Below are positions 57,311 through 57,833 of a stretch of DNA of 57,833 bases, in pieces (position 1 is the stretch's first letter; each line of letters starts with the position of its first letter). The DNA comes from Thermoleophilia bacterium (GTDB lineage: Bacteria > Actinomycetota > Thermoleophilia > RBG-16-64-13). The notes below the pieces were generated by a model. The model had not been told where the DNA came from and did not search any database. It saw only the letters and a program-made list of their open reading frames with translations. Made by a program: the position numbers and the translations under genes. The DNA lies in contig JAOAGT010000008.1 in NCBI GenBank assembly GCA_026415615.1, positions 1 to 57,833 of the forward strand, read 5' to 3'.

Positions 57311-57833
57311 ATGCGTTCGCGTAAAACTCGAAGCTGTACGGCAGCTCTCTTGGGCAAAATGATGCTCAAGAACCGGGTGAAAACGCCTGAAGAGCATGGG
57401 GGTGTCACGGTCGTGGCTATGCGGCAGGTAATCCGTGGATCGAGCCTAATGGGAAGTGGCGACTCCGGTCCCCCCGCCCTGGTAGACGTCAAAGACGGCC
57501 GCATAACCCGCATCCGCCCCTTACGCTACGACCTTAAGTACGATCCCAGGGACTTTAACCTGTGGAAGATAGAAGCCCGGGGCAAAACCTTTACCCCTCC
57601 CTTGCGCGCTCCTCTAGGCCCCATCGGCCTAGCCTACAAAAAGCGCGTCTACTCCAAGAACCGAGTCTTATATCCCCTAAAGCGCATAGACTGGGATCCC
57701 CAAGGTCCTCCCGGCTCTACCGGCCAAGGCGGCAGAAACACGCAAAACCGCGGGCAAAGCAAGTATGTGCGCATAAGCTGGGATGAAGCGGCAGAGATAG
57801 TAGCCAAAGAGCTTCTTAGAGTGCGGGATACCT
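57311..57833 (+). CDS. Molybdopterin oxidoreductase, N-terminal part (partial)
   Basis: An open frame from ATG 57311 to the window end (174 codons) that reads as the start of a DMSO-reductase-family molybdenum/tungsten enzyme. It has ALVDVKDGRITRIRPLRYD, then LGLAYKKR-type text seen as GPIGLAYKKRVYSKNRVLYP, LKRIDWDPQG, RNTQNRGQSKYVRISWDEAA. Unlike formate dehydrogenase or nitrate reductase, no CxxCxxxC 4Fe-4S motif lies in the first 100 residues, as in TMAO/DMSO reductases and the pyrogallol-phloroglucinol transhydroxylase. The transhydroxylase or an aryl-dehydroxylase-like enzyme is my best guess. The start is uncertain (ATGs also at 57359 and 57362), and no clear Shine-Dalgarno is seen. Confidence 0.78.
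   Translation, partial: MRSRKTRSCTAALLGKMMLKNRVKTPEEHGGVTVVAMRQVIRGSSLMGSGDSGPPALVDVKDGRITRIRPLRYDLKYDPRDFNLWKIEARGKTFTPPLRAPLGPIGLAYKKRVYSKNRVLYPLKRIDWDPQGPPGSTGQGGRNTQNRGQSKYVRISWDEAAEIVAKELLRVRDT

Overview
The window comes from a bacterial chromosome of fairly high G+C. It probably belongs to an anaerobic, deep-branching actinobacterium (Geothermincolia-, Coriobacteriia- or Thermoleophilia-like). This is inference from gene content: many lipoproteins with Thr/Ser-rich linkers behind an L-x-A-(G/S/A)-C lipobox, an SLH-domain surface protein, corrinoid methyl transfer with its reductive activator, ADP-forming acetate-CoA ligase, a TRAP carrier, and perfect GC-rich hairpin terminators that mostly lack a U-tract. 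I saw no rRNA, tRNA, CRISPR array, insertion sequence or prophage. The first and last genes are cut by the window edges.

Layout. (1) 1-5641: end of a corrinoid protein, a DUF1638 protein, a methyltetrahydrofolate:corrinoid methyltransferase, two aldehyde dehydrogenases (one MmsA-like, CoA-acylating) and a ferritin-like protein. This looks like a methylated-compound demethylation locus. The matching corrinoid activator (RACo type) lies about 37 kb away at 40716-42626, divergent from an unusual FMN glutamate-synthase-like protein. (2) 5885-9972: lipoprotein, PiT phosphate permease with its DUF47 partner, nitrilase-family amidase, and a MerR-TetR chimeric regulator. (3) 10117-14937: a flavoprotein reductase and a DctPQM TRAP transporter behind a good promoter. 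(4) 15112-19127, minus strand: ADP-forming acetate-CoA ligase plus a CoA-transferase fused to a GNAT acetyltransferase. (5) 19371-28866: CapA-like protein, GNAT, NAD-type isocitrate dehydrogenase, a class III aminotransferase, and the branched-chain amino acid cluster ilvD-ilvB-ilvN-ilvC. (6) 28997-32355: LysR regulator with a dyad-rich upstream region, an EamA exporter, an alpha/beta hydrolase and a small helical protein. (7) 32352-36775, minus strand: a trehalose locus with otsB, DUF5752, TreT-like synthase and otsA. (8) 36937-40647: RRM protein, PRC-barrel protein, Lgt and an SLH/beta-propeller protein. (9) 44679-50903: GH3 hexosaminidase, MFS carrier, an ABC exporter operon with its lipoprotein, and a divergent cyclic-nucleotide-domain protein. 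(10) 50974-57833: small protein, Fe-S aldo/keto reductase, thioesterase, a lipoprotein serpin, an LppX-like lipoprotein, an Xaa-Pro peptidase, and the start of a molybdopterin oxidoreductase.

The metabolic picture is a heterotroph that takes methyl groups and organic or amine substrates into tetrahydrofolate and acyl-CoA pools. It can make ATP from acyl-CoA through the ADP-forming ligase, makes its own branched-chain amino acids, and accumulates trehalose by two routes. The points most worth a second look are: a ketol-acid reductoisomerase loop that predicts NADH use; a TRAP binding protein whose usual carboxylate-binding Arg appears to be Glu; the CoA-transferase-GNAT fusion next to the ligase; the GltS-like protein without the usual 3Fe-4S motif and with an N-terminal Cys cluster; and several direct-repeat or dyad elements in promoters and terminators.
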